64,000 bases of DNA from Bos javanicus (taxonomy: Eukaryota; Chordata; Mammalia; Artiodactyla; Bovidae). This document shows, piece after piece, positions 10,371 through 22,169 of this stretch (position 1 is its first letter; each line of letters starts with the position of its first letter). The DNA is taken from contig NC_083873.1 in NCBI RefSeq assembly GCF_032452875.1, forward strand, positions 76,257,987 through 76,321,986, written 5' to 3'. The notes beneath the pieces are model-generated. The model saw only the letters and a list, made by a program, of their open reading frames with translations, was not told where the DNA came from and searched no databases. The position numbers were made by a program, and so were the translations under genes.

Positions 10371-11088
10371 AGGGGAAATAATGAATCCAAACCTTAAGGC
10401 TCTATTTAAGGATGTCTTTCTTTTATAACGTCTCCATATGGAAAAAGCACTTAAGATACTTACACTGCCAAGAGGTCACTGGGTTGTCTGGCTCCAATGG
10501 TAAAAATTGTGCCACACTTTGTGGAATGCTTGCCCTGCAGCCAGAGGGTTTGAGTTCTTCTCAAAAGATACTGTAGGCATCTTAGTTCACATAAAGACCC
10601 AAGGAGAATGCCCAAGTGGGGCAAAAATTGTCTCCAATATCTAAGAATTAAACAAAGTCATGGGCTTCCTTTTTGGCCAAGGGGACCTGAAAAGACAATA
10701 GCCTTTCTTTGACTGATGCAGAGATTGAGTGTTGTGAATCTGCTCATAAAGCCCCAAGAACCTTTACTTGGTGAGCAGGTCCATGAATTTTATTCTGGGT
10801 ATTTCTGTTTTTAAATTACTCAAATTAAGTACTCAGTATTAAAATAACAGAATATTCCCAATAAAATGCATAGTCATATAAATATTGAGAATTAGTTATA
10901 AAAATAGCATAATGTAGTTCCAGAAAAGGTAACTATATTTACTTCTGGTTTAAAATGTGTAATATAAAGGCAATATACTATTTCATAAAGGGGTATTCTT
11001 CTAATTAAATAAGTTAGCCCATTTTAAACCTAGGTCTCTCTGGATTCCCGGCTCAGAATCTTGCTTATGGGAAACAGCCTCACTGTTC
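10371..11088. other. Unrecognised DNA
   Basis: About 700 bases after the LTR pair. The part 10460-10780 is less AT-rich and could be an old repeat, but I cannot name it. Confidence 0.4.
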
Positions 11089-11113
11089 AAAAACAAACAA
11101 ACAAACAAACAAA
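11089..11113. repeat. (AAAC)n microsatellite
   Basis: Five to six copies of AAAC/CAAA ending in an A-run, followed by a G-rich and TG-rich stretch. Confidence 0.9.
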
Positions 11114-11549
11114 AAAGTGGGGGGTGTGTGTGGATAAGGTGGGATTGGAGGAAGAAAATGGGAAAGATCAAATAAAAGGGGAACTTCAAATAGCAGTTGA
11201 GGAAAAAGGGGTGGAAAACATAAAGACCCAAACAAGAGATAAGAAAGAAAACAGAAGAGGGAACTTAAGCAAAGAAGAAGCCAAGTGTCATATGCCTGCA
11301 AAGAAATGCATCTTCTAAAATCCTTAGTGGTGAAAAGAAATGTGTTAGGTAAAACATCTAAAGGAGCAAATGGAAAGAAATACTTTAAGGGGGAAGAAGG
11401 TAATAGGCTCATTAAAAATAGAAGTTATAATGAGGTGGATGAAATTGGAGCCTATTATACAGAGTGAAGTAAGCCAGAAAGAAAAACATCAATACAGTAT
11501 ACTAACACATATATATGGAATTTAGAAAGATGGTAACAATTACCCTGTA

Positions 11550-12602
11550 TCAGTTCAGTTCAATCGCTCAGTCGTGTCCGACTCTTTGCGACCCCATGAA
11601 TCGCAGCACACCAGGCCTCCCTGTCCATCACCAACTCCCGGAGTTCACTGACTCACGTCCTTCGAGTCAGTGATGCCATCCAGCCATCTCATCCTCTGTC
11701 GTTCCCTTCTCCTCCTGCCCCCAATCCCTCCCAACATCAGAGTCTTTTGCAATGAGTCAATTCTTCGCATGAGGTGGCCAAAGTACTGGAGTTTCAGCTT
11801 TAGCATCATTCCTTCCAAAGAAATCCCAGGGCTGATCTCCTTCAGAATGGACTGGTTGGATCTCCTTGCAGTCCAAGGGACTCTCAAGAGTCTTCTCCAA
11901 CACCACAGTTCAAAGGCATCAATTCTTCGGCGCTCAGCCTTCTTCACAGTCCAACTCTCACATCCATACATGACCACAGGAAAAACCATAGCATTGACTA
12001 GATGAACCTTTGTTGGCAAAGTAATGTCTCTGCTTTTGAATATACTATCTAGGTTGGTCATAACTTTCCTTCCAAGGAGTAAGCGTCTTTTAATTTCATG
12101 GCTGCAGTCACCATCTGCAGTGATTTTGGAGCCCCAAAAATAAAGTCTGACATTGTTTCCACTGTTTCCCCATCTATTTCCCATGAAGTGATGTGAAGAT
12201 GCCATGATCTTCGTTTTCTGAATGTTGGGCTTTAAGCCAACTTTTTCACCCTCCACTTTCACTTTCATTAAGAGGCTCTTTAGTTCTTCTTCACTTTCCG
12301 CTGTAAGGGTGGTGTCATCTGCATATCTGAGGTTATTGATATTTCTCCTGACAGTCTTGATTCCAGCTTATGGTTCTTCCAGTCCAGCATTTCTCATGAT
12401 GTACTCTGCATATAAGTTAAATAAGCAGGGTGACAATATACAGCCTTGACATACTCTTTTTCCTATTTGAAACCAGTCTGTTGTTCCATGTCCAGTTCTA
12501 ACTGTTGCTTCCTGACCTGCATACAAATTTCTCAAGAGGCAGATCAGGTGGTCTGGTATCCCCATCCCTTTCAGAATTTTCCACAGTTTATTGTAAGACA
12601 GC
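11550..12602 (-). mobile_element. BovB 3' third, antisense, inside L1
   Basis: From the pentamer tail (complement of gaactgaactg) at 11550 to the RT core near 12602 ('cacagtttattgt'). It is well preserved and has CpG sites such as 'tcgtgtccgac', suggesting a younger copy than the CAACAA-tailed ones. Its ORF remnant is described separately. Confidence 0.93.
11645..12600 (-). pseudogene. BovB ORF remnant: RT core and C-terminal part
   Basis: On the minus strand the RT segment RNLYAGQEATVRTGHGTTDW, then QGCILSPCLFNLYAEYI, leads to an intact YADD box (codons at 12314-12325). A stop near 12369, where a GCA codon region became CCA TAA, and a 2-base loss near 12195 break the frame. The C-terminal part (12268 to 11645, 207 codons) stays largely open. 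The endonuclease half is missing by 5' truncation. Confidence 0.88.
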
Positions 12603-12920
12603 AAAAGAGACACTGATGTATAGTACACTCTTTTGGATTCTGTGGGAGAGGGAGAGGGTGGGATGATTTGGGAGAATGGCATTGAAACATGTATAATATC
12701 ATATATGAAACGAGTCACCAGTCCAGGTTCAATGCATGATACTGGATGCTTGGGGCTGGTGCACTGGGATGACCCAGAGGGATGGTATGGGGAGGGAGGA
12801 AGGAGGAGGGTTCAGGATGGGGAACATGTGTATACCTGTGGTGGATTCATGTTGATATATGGCAAAACCAATACAATATTGTAAAGTTAAAAAATAAAAT
12901 AAAATTAAAAAAAAAAAAAC

Positions 12921-13924
12921 CTAAACCTATTAGGAGACAAAGAGAGAAAGCAAGCAATTAAACCAAACAGTTGAAAGATAAATCAGACTCAAAGGAAGTA
13001 AATTAATGGAAACCAATTTAAAAAAGTTAAAATGACTTCTGTATTTCAAACCAACCCAAATCATGTGTAACTAATACACACACACACACACGCAAATGCC
13101 TACACTCTCACTCTACAATTAGCCAAAACGTGATTTCAGAAGTTATTGTAAAATGATTTGAAATTTTATTATGAATTCCAAGCAGTCAGAGATTCATGTA
13201 AAATGTTTAAATGATAAAGAAGAAACCTGTGTTTTCTAGCTAGAACCAACTCTTTTGATATGTGTAATAAATCCAGTAAGTAAGGGCATATCTCTTATTT
13301 AATATCATCAAAATGGTCATTTTAAGGTCCTAAAGTAATAATGCTACATACCCAGACAAAAAGGAATATGTTTCTGCACATTTTATAAGGTATTGGCCAG
13401 TTTTATTCATTTACTTTGGATCTATAAATGCTAAATTCATCTGACTTGGCAGTGAGGGCTACACTGGCTTTAATTTACTCCATAAGACACTTCCCAACTT
13501 TGTGAAGTTTGCCATGTGTTTATGCACATAAAACCCTTGCATTGACTGAAAATGTCTCTTAAATGAATATAGGACTTACTGAGAGGTTTATGGACATTGT
13601 GTTAAATTATACACCACATTTTTAAAATATTAATCCAGGTTCTTTAGATGCTCAATGTTATAAAGGCTACTATTACACTTCACATGCTGAGTACTACAAC
13701 TGAAAATATACAGTGTCTTTTTTTTACCCCCAGTATACTTTGAATATTTACTATGTTCCTGACATTAAACACTCTTACCTTTCAAAGGCTAAAAATTTTT
13801 ATCTGTTTTACTTGTTTATTCTCAAAATTTAGATTTGCATGTTGAAAAAGTAGGTAATAATTTCTTAGAACTAGAAATAAAATCCAGAATCTTCCCTTTC
13901 TTAACATATGTCTTTCATTCAAAA
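12921..13924. other. Unique DNA
   Basis: No gene recognised. Holds a short AC repeat at about 13075-13092. Confidence 0.55.
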
Positions 13925-15740
13925 TCCAGTAGTAAATATTTGAGCACCTTCTACATTTTATATACAGTTAGGTATAAAGAATATGAGGTTGAACAAGGGA
14001 CACATGTTTCATTCACAAAGATTTCAGTATAGTTGGATATAGCATAATTAATAACACCACATTTCATGAGTACATAAATTAAAGGAAGTATAAGGTTCAA
14101 TGCAAGTTCAAGTCAGGGACATCTAACTTAGACTTGGAAAGTCAGAAAAGTTTCCCAAAAATTAGTGACCTCAAAGTTGAAACATTCAAAGTGGATAGAT
14201 ATTAGCCAGATGAAGAGTATAAGGTGAGATTGGTTGCATAGACATATCCTGGGAGTGCAAGGAAACTGATAATAATTCATTATGATTGCATCACAGATGG
14301 CAAGTGATGAGGGAGGAATCTGGAAAGGCAAGCAAATACCAGATTTCAGAGTCTAGTAAAGTATTCTTAGGACTTTGAACCAAAGAGCAATAGGTGTCTC
14401 TCAATCCAACAGGTCTGATTTGATGGGTTTTCGACTTAGCTATCTCATGTGAGGATGTGGGCTTAAAATGGACCCTTTGTTTTAAAGCTCTGATATTTGC
14501 ACCTTGAAAGTCTTAATTATTTTTAACATGATTCCCTGCTTTTTTTTTTTTTTTCATTTTTTACTCTCTCCCACAAATTATACAGCTCATCCTACAATTG
14601 GAATTATAAATGGCTGCATGTAATGAAAAAACAAATATGTGAATAAATAAGATTAAATTCTGTTTCTCTCACATGAAAAAGATTGAAAGTAAGCAGGCCA
14701 GAACCAGTGTGACTAATCCATAGACATCAAGGACTCATGTTACCTTTCTGTGCTGCTGCTGCTGTTAAGTCGCTTCAGTCGTGTCTGACTCTGTGCAACC
14801 CCATAGACGGCAGCCGTCCCTGGGATTCTCCAGGCAAGAACACTGGAGTGGGTTGCCATTTCCTCCTCCAATGCATGAAAGTGAAAAGTGAAAGTGAAGT
14901 CGCTCAGTCATGTCCGACTCTTAGCGACCCCATGGACTGCAACCTTTCTGTAGCCCCATCTAAAATCCTTAGTATATTATATGGCTTCTAACCTCATAGC
15001 CTCAAGTCCAAAATAATTGGTTAAGTTCCAATATCACAGCCATCTTACAGGCACAAAAGGAAGAATGGCAGAAGTGCACACCTCCTTTCTGAGCCTATAT
15101 TCTTTAAGGAACCTTCCTGAATACATTTGTGTTTCTGCATTTAAGAAAGAAGAAGGAAAAGCATATAATATAGCCAATTAAGGAACTCTTATACAGAAAG
15201 CCATAGAATGCATTAAGAAGGGGAATACCAATGTAAGATTTGCATTTTATAAAGATTATGCTGGCAGAAGTGTGGAGGAAGTTGAAATCAGAGACAAAAA
15301 TGTTAGGTCGATAATGTAATCTTGCCCGGAATTGATGGTGGACCCAAAGAAAGTTGGCAGTAAGGGTAGAAAGAAGTGACAAGTTCACCAACCCGCTAGG
15401 ACTAGAATGCACACGATTTAGTGATTGAAAGTGTGGAGCAAAGAGAAGGAAGGAATTGAGTTAAAGCTCAGGTTCTTTGGGGGGTAGTTCTTAGTACTAT
15501 TTGAAGAAAGAGAGAACAAAGTAGGTTAGGGGAGCAGGTCAATATTTAAAGAAGTGTGGTAAAACTAGGTTGACAATATTTAAGATTTTATTGTATCTGT
15601 GGGCCTGGAGCCCAGGACAAAATAGAAGCTAGAGACAGATTTAAGGCATCAGTATAGGAATGGTACTGAAATGGGAGTGGTTAGTTTTGTTCCCTCAGGG
15701 AGATCTAGCTTAAAGAAGAAGATGTAGCCTAAAGAAGGAA
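13925..15740 (+). mobile_element. L2 (ancient LINE) remnants in consistent order
   Basis: Pieces at 13925-14030 ('aatatttgagcaccttctac', 'gaggttgaacaagggacaca'), 14250-14400 ('aaggactttg'-like 'taggactttgaacc') and 15230-15740 ('gctggcagaagtgtggagga', later 'ggggagcaggtcaatattta') follow the order of the mammalian L2 3' region. Divergence is very high and gaps between pieces are unassigned. A Bov-A2 lies inside at 14752-14941. Confidence 0.45.
14752..14941 (-). mobile_element. Bov-A2 SINE, antisense, 5' truncated, with target-site duplication
   Basis: Starts with the CTG repeat (complement of the AGC tail) and runs through one BovA unit, the linker 'gaaagtgaaaagtgaaagtg' and part of the second. 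A perfect 10-base repeat, acctttctgt, flanks it at 14742-14751 and 14942-14951, so the truncation happened during insertion. Confidence 0.94.
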
Positions 15741-15989
15741 AATACAACAGATACAGTCATAATTTCACTTAAAGTACTTGATACATCTTATAAGAAAAAA
15801 GTGTTAATTTTAATTGACCTGAAAGAAAAGACCCTATCATATCCATAGTTGAAAAAGGCATCAGTCACTGTAAATAAAGATCTTTAATCCAGTGCCATCA
15901 TTGCACAGAGGGGGAAATTAAGTGCCATGCAGAGTCCACCTGCATGTCTTTTATCTAGAAGCCCACCGCTTCAACTCCTGGATAACTTC

Positions 15990-16110
15990 TATTATCATTA
16001 TACTTCAAAAACTAATTTATATGTGACAGATGATGTGCAAGGCACCTAGATTACTGTGGAGAGCAAGACAGACAAGGTCCTGCCTTTATGGACTTCACAG
16101 GAGAACGCTG
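15990..16110 (+). mobile_element. L2 fragment
   Basis: 'gatgatgtgcaaggcaccta' followed by 'gagcaagacagacaaggtcc' and 'tgcctttatggacttcacag' matches the best-known L2 3' stretch. Confidence 0.6.
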
Positions 16111-16257
16111 TTTTTGAAAAAGTCATTATCACTGTGTCATGTGACTAAAGGGGAAAGGCATTGTCTTCTCTAATCCCTGTGAAGAGAAAGAGGCCTCTTC
16201 CCTTGAATTACCTCTCTGCTATGTCCCATTGTAATAATAACATTGGGCTATATGCAT

Positions 16258-17407
16258 TCCTTTTTTTTTTTTTTTGGCAACCACTTCGTTTATTTAAATT
16301 GAAAAAAAAAAAAACACCTTTTACAATAATGTGTTGGTTTATGCTATGCATGCATATGTGCTAAGTTGCTTCAGTTGTCTCCATCTCTGTGCAACTCTAT
16401 GGGTAGCCTGCCAATCTCCTCTGTCCATGGGATTCTCCAAGCAAGAATACTGGAGTGGATTGCCATGCCCTTCTTCATGTTTTCTGCTGTACAACAACAC
16501 AAATCAGTCATAAATATATATACATCTCCTCCCTTCTTAGCCTCCCTCCCCTCCCCACTATCCCATCCCTCCAGGTCATGACATATCCCCAGACTGGGCT
16601 CCCTGTGCTACATAGCAACTTCTTACCAGCTATCCATCTTACACCTGATACTGTATATATGTTGATGCTACTTTCTCCATTCATCCCACTCTCTCTCTCC
16701 TCCACTGTGTCCACAAGTCCATTCTCTACATTTGTGTCTGAATTCCTTCCTTGCAAATAGGTTCATCAATATCATTTTCTAGATTCCATATATGTGCATT
16801 AATATGTGATACTTTTTTCTCTTTCCGACTTACTTCACTCTGTATAACAGGCTCTCGTTTCATCTACCTGACTAGGACTGATTCAGACTTGCTCATTTTT
16901 TTTTGTGCTGTGTAATATTCCATTGTATATATGTGCCACATCTTCTTTATTCACTGATATGTGGTCAATGGACATCTAGGTTGCTTCCATGTCTTGGCTA
17001 TTGTATATAGTGCTGCTGTGAGCGTTAGGAAAACAAACAGCCCAATCAGAAAGTAAGCATTTCTCCAAAAAAACACATACAGATAGCCAATAAACACATA
17101 AAAGATGCTCAACGTCACTAATTATTAGATAAATACAAATCAAAACTGCAATGAGGTATCACCTCACACCAGAAATAACGTCCATCATCAAAATATCTAC
17201 AAACAATAAATGCTGGAGAGGATGTGGAGAAAAGTGAACCCTCCTACACTGTTGGTGATGCAGCCATTGTGGAAAACACTATGGAGAGTCCTTAAGAAAT
17301 TAGGAATAAATCTACCATATGACCCAGCAATCCCACTATTGGACATATACCCAGAGAAAACCATAATCAAAAAAGACACATGTGCTCCAATATTCATAGT
17401 AGCAGTG
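16258..17407 (-). mobile_element. L1 3' end, antisense, with 5' inversion
   Basis: T-run 16261-16275 is the complemented tail. 16318-17024 is antisense 3' UTR and ORF2 end. From 17025 to 17407 the sequence flips to sense ORF2 C-terminal code ('caatgaggtatcacctcaca', 'tatgacccagcaatcccact'). The end of the flipped piece and the start of the antisense piece are consecutive in L1 ('attcatagtagcagtg' and 'cagcagcac' complement). A 7-base repeat, tatgcat, flanks the whole at 16251-16257 and 17408-17414: the twin-priming pattern. Confidence 0.9.
16349..16478 (-). mobile_element. Bov SINE fragment inside the L1 3' UTR
   Basis: 'tgctaagttgcttcagttgt' to 'ggagtggattgccatgccct' is an antisense BovA unit. 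L1 sequence continues on both sides ('aatgtgttggtttatgc' before, 'ttctgctgtacaacaacaca' after), with a degraded duplication of about 12 bases around 'ggtttatgctat'. Confidence 0.88.
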
Positions 17408-17414
17408 TATGCAT

Positions 17415-17768
17415 CTTTATTTGCATGTTTTTGTATTCTGTGTGCACATCCAGATTGAGGCTCCCAGAGCATAAATCATAGTATTATGCCTGCTGTGCTC
17501 AAAATATCTCACTCATAGTCAAAGCCAAAAATAACCTATTGCACCTGTCCCTTGTTTACCACTCTGACTTCTTCTATTTCTCTCTCCTTAGTTCAAACTA
17601 ATCTGTTTACACTGGTCTTTTGTCCTAAACACATACCAAGAGCCTACCTTGATCTATCTTAACCTCTTTCAAACCTTTAACCTCTCTCTGCTTAGAACAT
17701 TCTTTCTTCAGATACCTGATTAATTTATGCCCTCACTTCCTTCAGATCTTTTCAAAGTCTTAACCATT
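17415..17768. other. Unique DNA
   Basis: About 350 bases, pyrimidine-rich in part; nothing recognised. Confidence 0.5.
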
Positions 17769-18071
17769 CTGAAGGAGATCAACCCTGGGATTTCTTTGGA
17801 AGGCATGATGCTAAAGCTGAAACTCCAGTACTTTGGTCACCTCATGCGAAGAATTGACTCATCGGAAAAGACTGTGATGCTGGGAGGGATTGGGGGCAGG
17901 AGGAGAAGGGGACGACAGAGGGTGAGATGGCTGGATGGCATCACTGACTCGATGGACGTGAGTCTCAGTGAACTCCTGGAGTTGGTGATGGACAGGGAGG
18001 CCTGGTGTGCTGCGATTCATGGGGTCGCAAAGAGTCGGACATGACTAAGCGACTGAACTAAACTGAACTGA
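17769..18071 (+). mobile_element. BovB 3' end, sense, 5' truncated
   Basis: Last about 300 bases of BovB with a 105-codon open frame (17727-18044) reading LQYFGHLMRRIDS and GRQRVRWLDGITDSMDVS, ending in 'gaactaaactgaactgactg'. A 10-base repeat, ctgaaggaga, occurs at 17769-17778 and 18072-18081; the left copy also fits BovB itself, so the exact start is uncertain. Confidence 0.9.
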
Positions 18072-18091
18072 CTGAAGGAGACAAAAGAACT

Positions 18092-20101
18092 GTACGCATA
18101 AAATTATAAGACAGTAACGAAGGAAATCAAAGATGATATAAACAGATCGAGAGATATTCCATGCTTCTTGGTTGGATAAATCAATATTGTGAAAATGACT
18201 ATACTACCAAATGCAATCCACAGATTCAATGTGATCCCTATCAAATTACCAATGACATTTTTTCACAGAACTAGAACAGAAAATTTCACAGTTCATATGG
18301 AAATATAAAAGATCCTGAATAGCCAAAGTAGTCTTGAGAAAGAAGAATGGAGCTGGAGGAATCAAGCTTCCTGACTTCAGATTACACTACAAAGTTGCAG
18401 TCATCAAGACAGTATGGTACTGGCAAAAAAAAAAAAAAAAAAGAAAGAAAATGGAAATATAAACTAATGATACAAGATTGAAAGTCTGAAAATAAACCCA
18501 TGCCCCTATGTTTTACCCTATTTTTGACAAAGGAGGCAAGAATATACAATGGGGCAAAGGCAGCCTCTTCAATAAATGGTGCTGGGAAAACTGGACAGCT
18601 ACATGTAAAAGAATGAAATTAGAACACTTCCTAACACCATACACAAAGATAAATTCAAAATGGATTAAAGACCTAAATGTAAGACCAGAAATGATAAAAC
18701 TCTTAGAGGAAAACATAGGCAGAACACTCGATGACATAAATCAAAGCAAGATCCTCTATGACCCACTTCCTAGAGTAATGGAAATAAAGACAAAAGTAAA
18801 CAAGTGGGACCTATTAAACTTAAAAGCTTTTTCACAGAAAAGGAAACTATAAGCAAGGTGAAAGGACAACCCTCAGAATAGGAGAAAATAATAGCAAATG
18901 AAACAACTGACAAAGGATTAATTTCCAAAATATACAAGCAGCTCATACAACTCAATGCCAGAAAAACAAACACCCCAATCAAAAAGTGGGGAAAAAGACC
19001 TAAATGGACACTTCTTCAAAGAAGACATACAGATGGCTAACAAACACATGAAGAGATGCTAAACATCACTCATTATCAGAGAAATGCAAATCAAAACTAC
19101 AATGAGATTACCACCTCACACCAGTCAGAATGGCCATCGTCAAAAAGTCTACAAACAATAAATGCTGGAAAGGGTGTGGAGAAAAGGTAACACTCTTGCA
19201 CTGTTGGTGGGAATGTAAATTGATACAGCCACTATTGAAGACTGTATGGAGAGTCCTTAAAAAATTAGGAATGACCCAGCATATGACCCAGCAATCCTAC
19301 TCCTAGGCATATACCCTGAGGAAACCAAAATTAAAAGAGACACATATATCCCATTGTTCATTGCAGCACTGTTTACAATAGGTAGAACATGGAAGCAACC
19401 TAGATGTCCATCTACAGATGAACAGATAAAGAAGTTGTGGTGTATATACACAATTGAATATTACTGAGCCATAAAAAAGAACACCTTTGAGTCAGTTCTA
19501 ATTAGGTGGATGAACCTACAACCTATTATGCAGAGTGAAGTGAGTCAGAAAGATAAATACCATATTCTAACACACATATACGGAATCTAGAAAAATGGTA
19601 CTGAAGAATTTATTTACAGGGCAAAAGTAGAGAAACAGACATAGAGAATAGATTTATGGACATGGGGAGAGGGGAAGAATGGGTGAGATATATGGAAAGA
19701 GTAACATGGAAACTTACATTGCCATATGTAAAATAGATCACCAACAAGAATTCACTATATGGCTCAGGAAACTCAAACATGGGCCTTGTATCAACCTAGA
19801 GGGGTGGGTGGAGAAGGCAATGGCAACCCACCCCAGTGTTCTTGCCTGGAGAATCCTAGGGATGGGGGAGTCTGGTGGGCTGCAGTCTATGGGGTCGCAC
19901 AGAGTCGGACACGACTGAAGCGACTTAGTAGCAGCAGCAGCAGAGATGTGGGATGGGGAGAGAGATGGGAGAGAGGTTCAAATGGGAGGAGATATATGTA
20001 TACCTATGGCTGATTCATATTAAGGTTTGCCAGAAAACAGCAAAATTCTGTAAAGCATTTATCTTTTGATAGAATAAAAATGAATTGAAAAAAAATGAAA
20101 A
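18092..20101 (+). mobile_element. L1, 5' truncated, ORF2 C-terminal part and 3' UTR
   Basis: ORF2 sequence downstream of the RT core ('tcaatgtgatccctatcaaa' at about 18226; an open stretch of 114 codons at 18508-18852 reading CWENWTATCKRMKLEHFLTPY), then the Cys-rich end region, then 3' UTR to 'aattctgtaaagcattt' and an A-rich tail. A perfect 14-base repeat, gagacaaaagaact, lies at 18078-18091 and 20102-20115. Many stops; not functional. Confidence 0.9.
19809..19943 (+). mobile_element. Bov-A SINE monomer inside the L1 3' UTR
   Basis: 'gagaaggcaatggcaaccca' to the AGC tail at about 19930-19943: one BovA unit rather than the usual dimer. The flanking L1 sequence carries an imperfect duplication ('agaggggtgggt' and 'agagatgtgggat'). 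Confidence 0.92.
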
Positions 20102-20115
20102 GAGACAAAAGAACT

Positions 20116-21298
20116 AGAAAAAATGAAAAGTGCAAACTAATAATAATGAATGGTATCTCACATTCTCTCTTTTTATTAAGACAGAGAAAGTACTGCAATC
20201 TAGAAATATTTTACAATATTTATGACAACACTGCTGTGTCCCAGGCGTTTGTTATATGCTTGGAATACTAGTAATCAGTAAGAAAAATTGAGTCATGTAT
20301 GTGCATCATCTTACTAAAGAACTCTTTGTCCACAATATTATAGCTATTGTGACTATGAGTATATTTACACTCAGGAATTAACACTGGGTACTTTGACCTT
20401 TTCAGACTTTTGTGAGAGGGCCACAGTCTTTTTGATTTCTTTTGTTTTTCCTTCTTTCTTGATAGGTACATGATATTAAATACCTCATCTGTCTTTCGCA
20501 TTATCCAAGGGGCTGTTTTATTTTTGAATGATATGAGTTACCTTTTTATAGTCCCCAATATTAGAATCTTTCCTGTGTATTATCCAATTGCAAAACACAT
20601 ATTGTAATTTTCTGATATATCAAGATCCTCTTCCTGGCCTCAGTTTCTATGAGTCAGGAGAGGATCAGCTTTTCTACAATTGCCAACGACCAAATAGTGT
20701 AGTGTCTTAATATAATAAAGGTTACCTCTAGCTCATGCTGCATGTTTATCAGGCAGAAAGAAGGATGTGCTTATTTTAGTCACTTAAAATATCAAGTTGA
20801 TAGAGTTTGTGTCTCAACACAGTTTTAATGCTCAGAGAATGGGGGAAAGATATCATGAAAAACCACACATTGACTCTTAACTCTCATGCCTGGAAGTGAC
20901 ACTTGTAACTTGAATTTATATTTCATTGTTCTAAGCCAGTTATATTTCCATATGAGAATTCAAACACATGGGAATATATAATGTCACTTCAGGAAGAACC
21001 TCAAACACCTTTTTGAAAATTAATAGTCTGCCCCACCTGACTCTTTTACACAGTAAGCCCATCTTGTTTACTTTAAGGTATCTCCAATTACTTGCTCCAT
21101 ATATGACTTTCATTGTTTTTTTTAACAATGTGCATACATATATTTATTTATGGCTTCATCTGTGCCACAAGATAAATTATAATGGTTTTGCAAAGACCAC
21201 AGTTCATCTGCATACAAGAGAAAGGGTCTCTTCCATTTGGTTTTGGAATATGTGTGAATCTCCTGTATGGGAAAAATTTTTTTTCTGATATTTAAAAT
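20116..21298. other. Unique DNA with a possible L2 scrap
   Basis: No gene recognised. A stretch at 20225-20285 ('cccaggcgtttgttatatgc') may be a short L2 remnant. Confidence 0.5.
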
Positions 21299-21436
21299 TG
21301 AAAGTATTAGTCACTCTGTCATGTCCAGCTCTTTGCAACCCCATCGACTGTAGCCTGCCAGGGTCCTAAGTCCATGGGATTCTCCAAGCAAGAATACTGG
21401 AAATGGGTAGCCATTCCCTTCTCCAGGAGATCTTTA
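21299..21436 (-). mobile_element. Bov SINE fragment, antisense
   Basis: 'gaaagtattagtcactctgt' to 'gccattcccttctccaggag' is the 3' BovA part of Bov-tA in reverse; the tRNA-like head is missing. Confidence 0.88.
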
Positions 21437-21869
21437 ATCAACAATCAGAGAAGCTACAGAAAGTTTTGATAAATATCACAAAATTTGAATTCCAATTTTA
21501 ATATCCCCAAATTTTATTTTGCAGTATACTTTGGCATTTTGTAATAGAGCTATACAGAAGCTTCTGCCAAAAACCATGGGGTTTAATATATGATTATGCT
21601 AAGTATATGATGCATAAATGTATATGTGCTTATATATTGGTATTCATTTCACTATGCCTCCAATATACTTAGTCTACTAGATGTCTCAGTGGTTGACTAT
21701 TGCTCTCACAGTGAAAGTAAGGGGGTGCCAACTCTCTTGAAGTAAATTACTAAACCTAAAAATGATTATATGTTTGACTTATACAGTTTTTTTTTGTTGT
21801 TGTTTTTCTCCAAAGTGTTCATTGTATCGTATTGTATATTTTTAGGAGAAAACTTAAAAGAAAAAATTT
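21437..21869. other. Unique AT-rich DNA
   Basis: Nothing recognised. Confidence 0.5.
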
Positions 21870-21975
21870 TATTTAATTTATTTTTAATTGCTTTTAAATT
21901 TTATATCAGAGTATAGTTGATTAGCAATGTTGTGTTAGTTTCAGATATACAGCAAAAGTGATTCAATTATACATA

Positions 21976-22164
21976 TCAGTTCAGTTAGGTTCAGTCACTC
22001 AGTCATGTCCAACTCTTTGTGACCCCATGGATTGCATCACGCCAGGCTTCCCTGTCCATCACCAACTCCTGCAGTTTATTCAGACTCACATCCATTGAAT
22101 TGGTGATGCCATTCAACCATTTCATCCTCTGTCATCCCCTTCTCCTCCCCTTCTCCTCCCATTT
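21976..22164 (-). mobile_element. BovB 3' end, antisense arm
   Basis: 'cagttcagttaggttcagtc' to 'cccttctcctccccttctcc' is the last about 180 bases of BovB in reverse, ending in a small local duplication of 'cttctcctcc'. It forms one arm of a palindrome with 22650-22828. Confidence 0.92.
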
Positions 22165-22169
22165 TTTTT

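Larger units (their letters stand above)
11430..12920 (+). mobile_element. Ruminant L1 3' end, split by an antisense BovB
   Basis: The left part (11430-11549) has 'tacagagtgaagtaagccag' and 'taacacatatatatggaatt'. The right part (12603-12920) has 'cagcaaaagagacactgatg', 'tgcttggggctggtgcactg' and 'acaatattgtaaagttaaaa', ending in an A-tail. Together they form one 5'-truncated L1 of about 440 bases, 3' UTR only. BovB 11550-12602 lies inside it. Confidence 0.9.

Noticed and set aside
14746..14765. CTG repeats as triplet-expansion loci
   Set aside because: Here and at 32917, 36255 and 40073 they are the complemented AGC tails of Bov-A2 SINEs, four to six units long.
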